7,147 bases of DNA from Nitriliruptoraceae bacterium (GTDB lineage: Bacteria > Actinomycetota > Nitriliruptoria > Nitriliruptorales > Nitriliruptoraceae): assembly GCA_007117945.1 (NCBI GenBank), contig SKTN01000199.1:1-7147 (forward strand), written 5' to 3'. A program made the position numbers and the translations under genes. Each line of letters opens with the position of its first letter. The stretch's first letter is position 1. Of this stretch, positions 6,920 to 7,147 are shown piece by piece. The notes below the pieces were generated by a model. That model did not search any database. It saw only the letters and a program-made list of their open reading frames with translations, and was not told the origin of the DNA.

Positions 6920-6943
6920 CCCCGCAGCGGTCCCGCTACGGGG
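6920..6943 (-). terminator. hairpin after the amidase gene
   Basis: The arms CCCCGCAGCG and CGCTACGGGG pair over ten positions with one C-A mismatch and a four-base loop. Read on the minus strand it starts 12 bases after the amidase stop, as expected for that gene's terminator. An overlapping shorter inverted repeat (GGTCGG at 6942-6947, CCGACC at 6950-6955) sits directly at the stop. No U-tract is seen. Being near-symmetrical, the hairpin could also back up termination from the PhzF side. Confidence 0.45.
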
Positions 6944-6955
6944 TCGGTGCCGACC

Positions 6956-7147
6956 TCAGGCCAGGACGTCGAGGTCCAGCTCCAGCCCCACGGTCCAGTT
7001 CGGGGCGTCCACCACCTCGAGGATCCGCAGGTGACCGGCGACCGAGCACAGGGCGTAGGCGTCCTCGGCGTCCACCCCGTGCCGACCCAGCAGCTCGATC
7101 ATCGCCGCGGTCGCCTCCGCCGCACCGGTGTAGAGGTCGGGTCCGAC
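6956..7147 (-). CDS. acetamidase/formamidase family protein, C-terminal fragment
   Basis: The last 63 residues and the TGA stop of a gene whose start lies beyond the right edge. The visible part, from VGPDLYTGAAEAT to the end, includes a DAEDAYALCSVAGHLRI stretch followed by EVVDAPNW. These closely match the C-terminus of the FmdA/AmdA family, where the usual pattern is DAY-LCS-AGDLRI-EVVD-PNW. Members hydrolyse formamide, acetamide or related short amides to ammonia and the acid. The catalytic region is outside the window, so substrate and integrity cannot be judged. It converges on the PhzF gene with 101 bases between stops, and no link to the NAGGN genes is shown. Confidence 0.82.
   Translation of the reverse strand, partial: VGPDLYTGAAEATAAMIELLGRHGVDAEDAYALCSVAGHLRILEVVDAPNWTVGLELDLDVLA

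Overview
The window is visibly very GC-rich, with third codon positions almost all G or C and long spurious open frames on both strands. Genes are tightly spaced with AGGAG/GGAGG-type ribosome binding sites. This composition suggests a high-GC actinobacterium-like organism; the lineage is an inference and cannot be fixed from the sequence alone. Four complete genes and one partial gene account for nearly all of the sequence. No RNA gene, mobile element or CRISPR array was seen.

Left half, minus strand (38-3788): a two-gene operon for the osmoprotectant dipeptide N-acetylglutaminylglutamine amide (NAGGN). Transcription runs right to left. First comes asnO (1962-3788), an asparagine-synthetase-like glutamine amidotransferase. 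After a 70-base gap containing a strong inverted repeat comes ngg (38-1891), a fusion of a GNAT acetyltransferase with an ATP-grasp ligase. Ngg is expected to acetylate glutamine and join it to a second glutamine; AsnO is expected to amidate the dipeptide's free carboxyl group. In many bacteria a third gene, an M42-family peptidase, follows ngg. If present here it lies beyond the left edge, since only 37 bases remain after the ngg stop.

Centre and right, plus strand (3966-6854): a 177-base divergent intergenic region separates asnO from a soluble histidine kinase with three PAS domains (3966-5876). Ninety bases later comes a PhzF-family isomerase-like protein (5967-6854). No response regulator lies beside the kinase. 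Its divergent position makes it a possible, unproven regulator of the NAGGN operon.

Right edge, minus strand (6956-7147): the C-terminal 63 residues of an acetamidase/formamidase-family protein, converging on the PhzF gene. The 101 bases between them hold two good hairpins that may end transcription from both sides.

The NAGGN operon is the clear biological content. It is a known pathway, best documented in Proteobacteria, found here in what looks like a different lineage. I see no convincing wholly new system. The most notable unexplained elements are the inverted repeats between asnO and ngg, which allow two alternative pairings, and the divergently placed PAS kinase.
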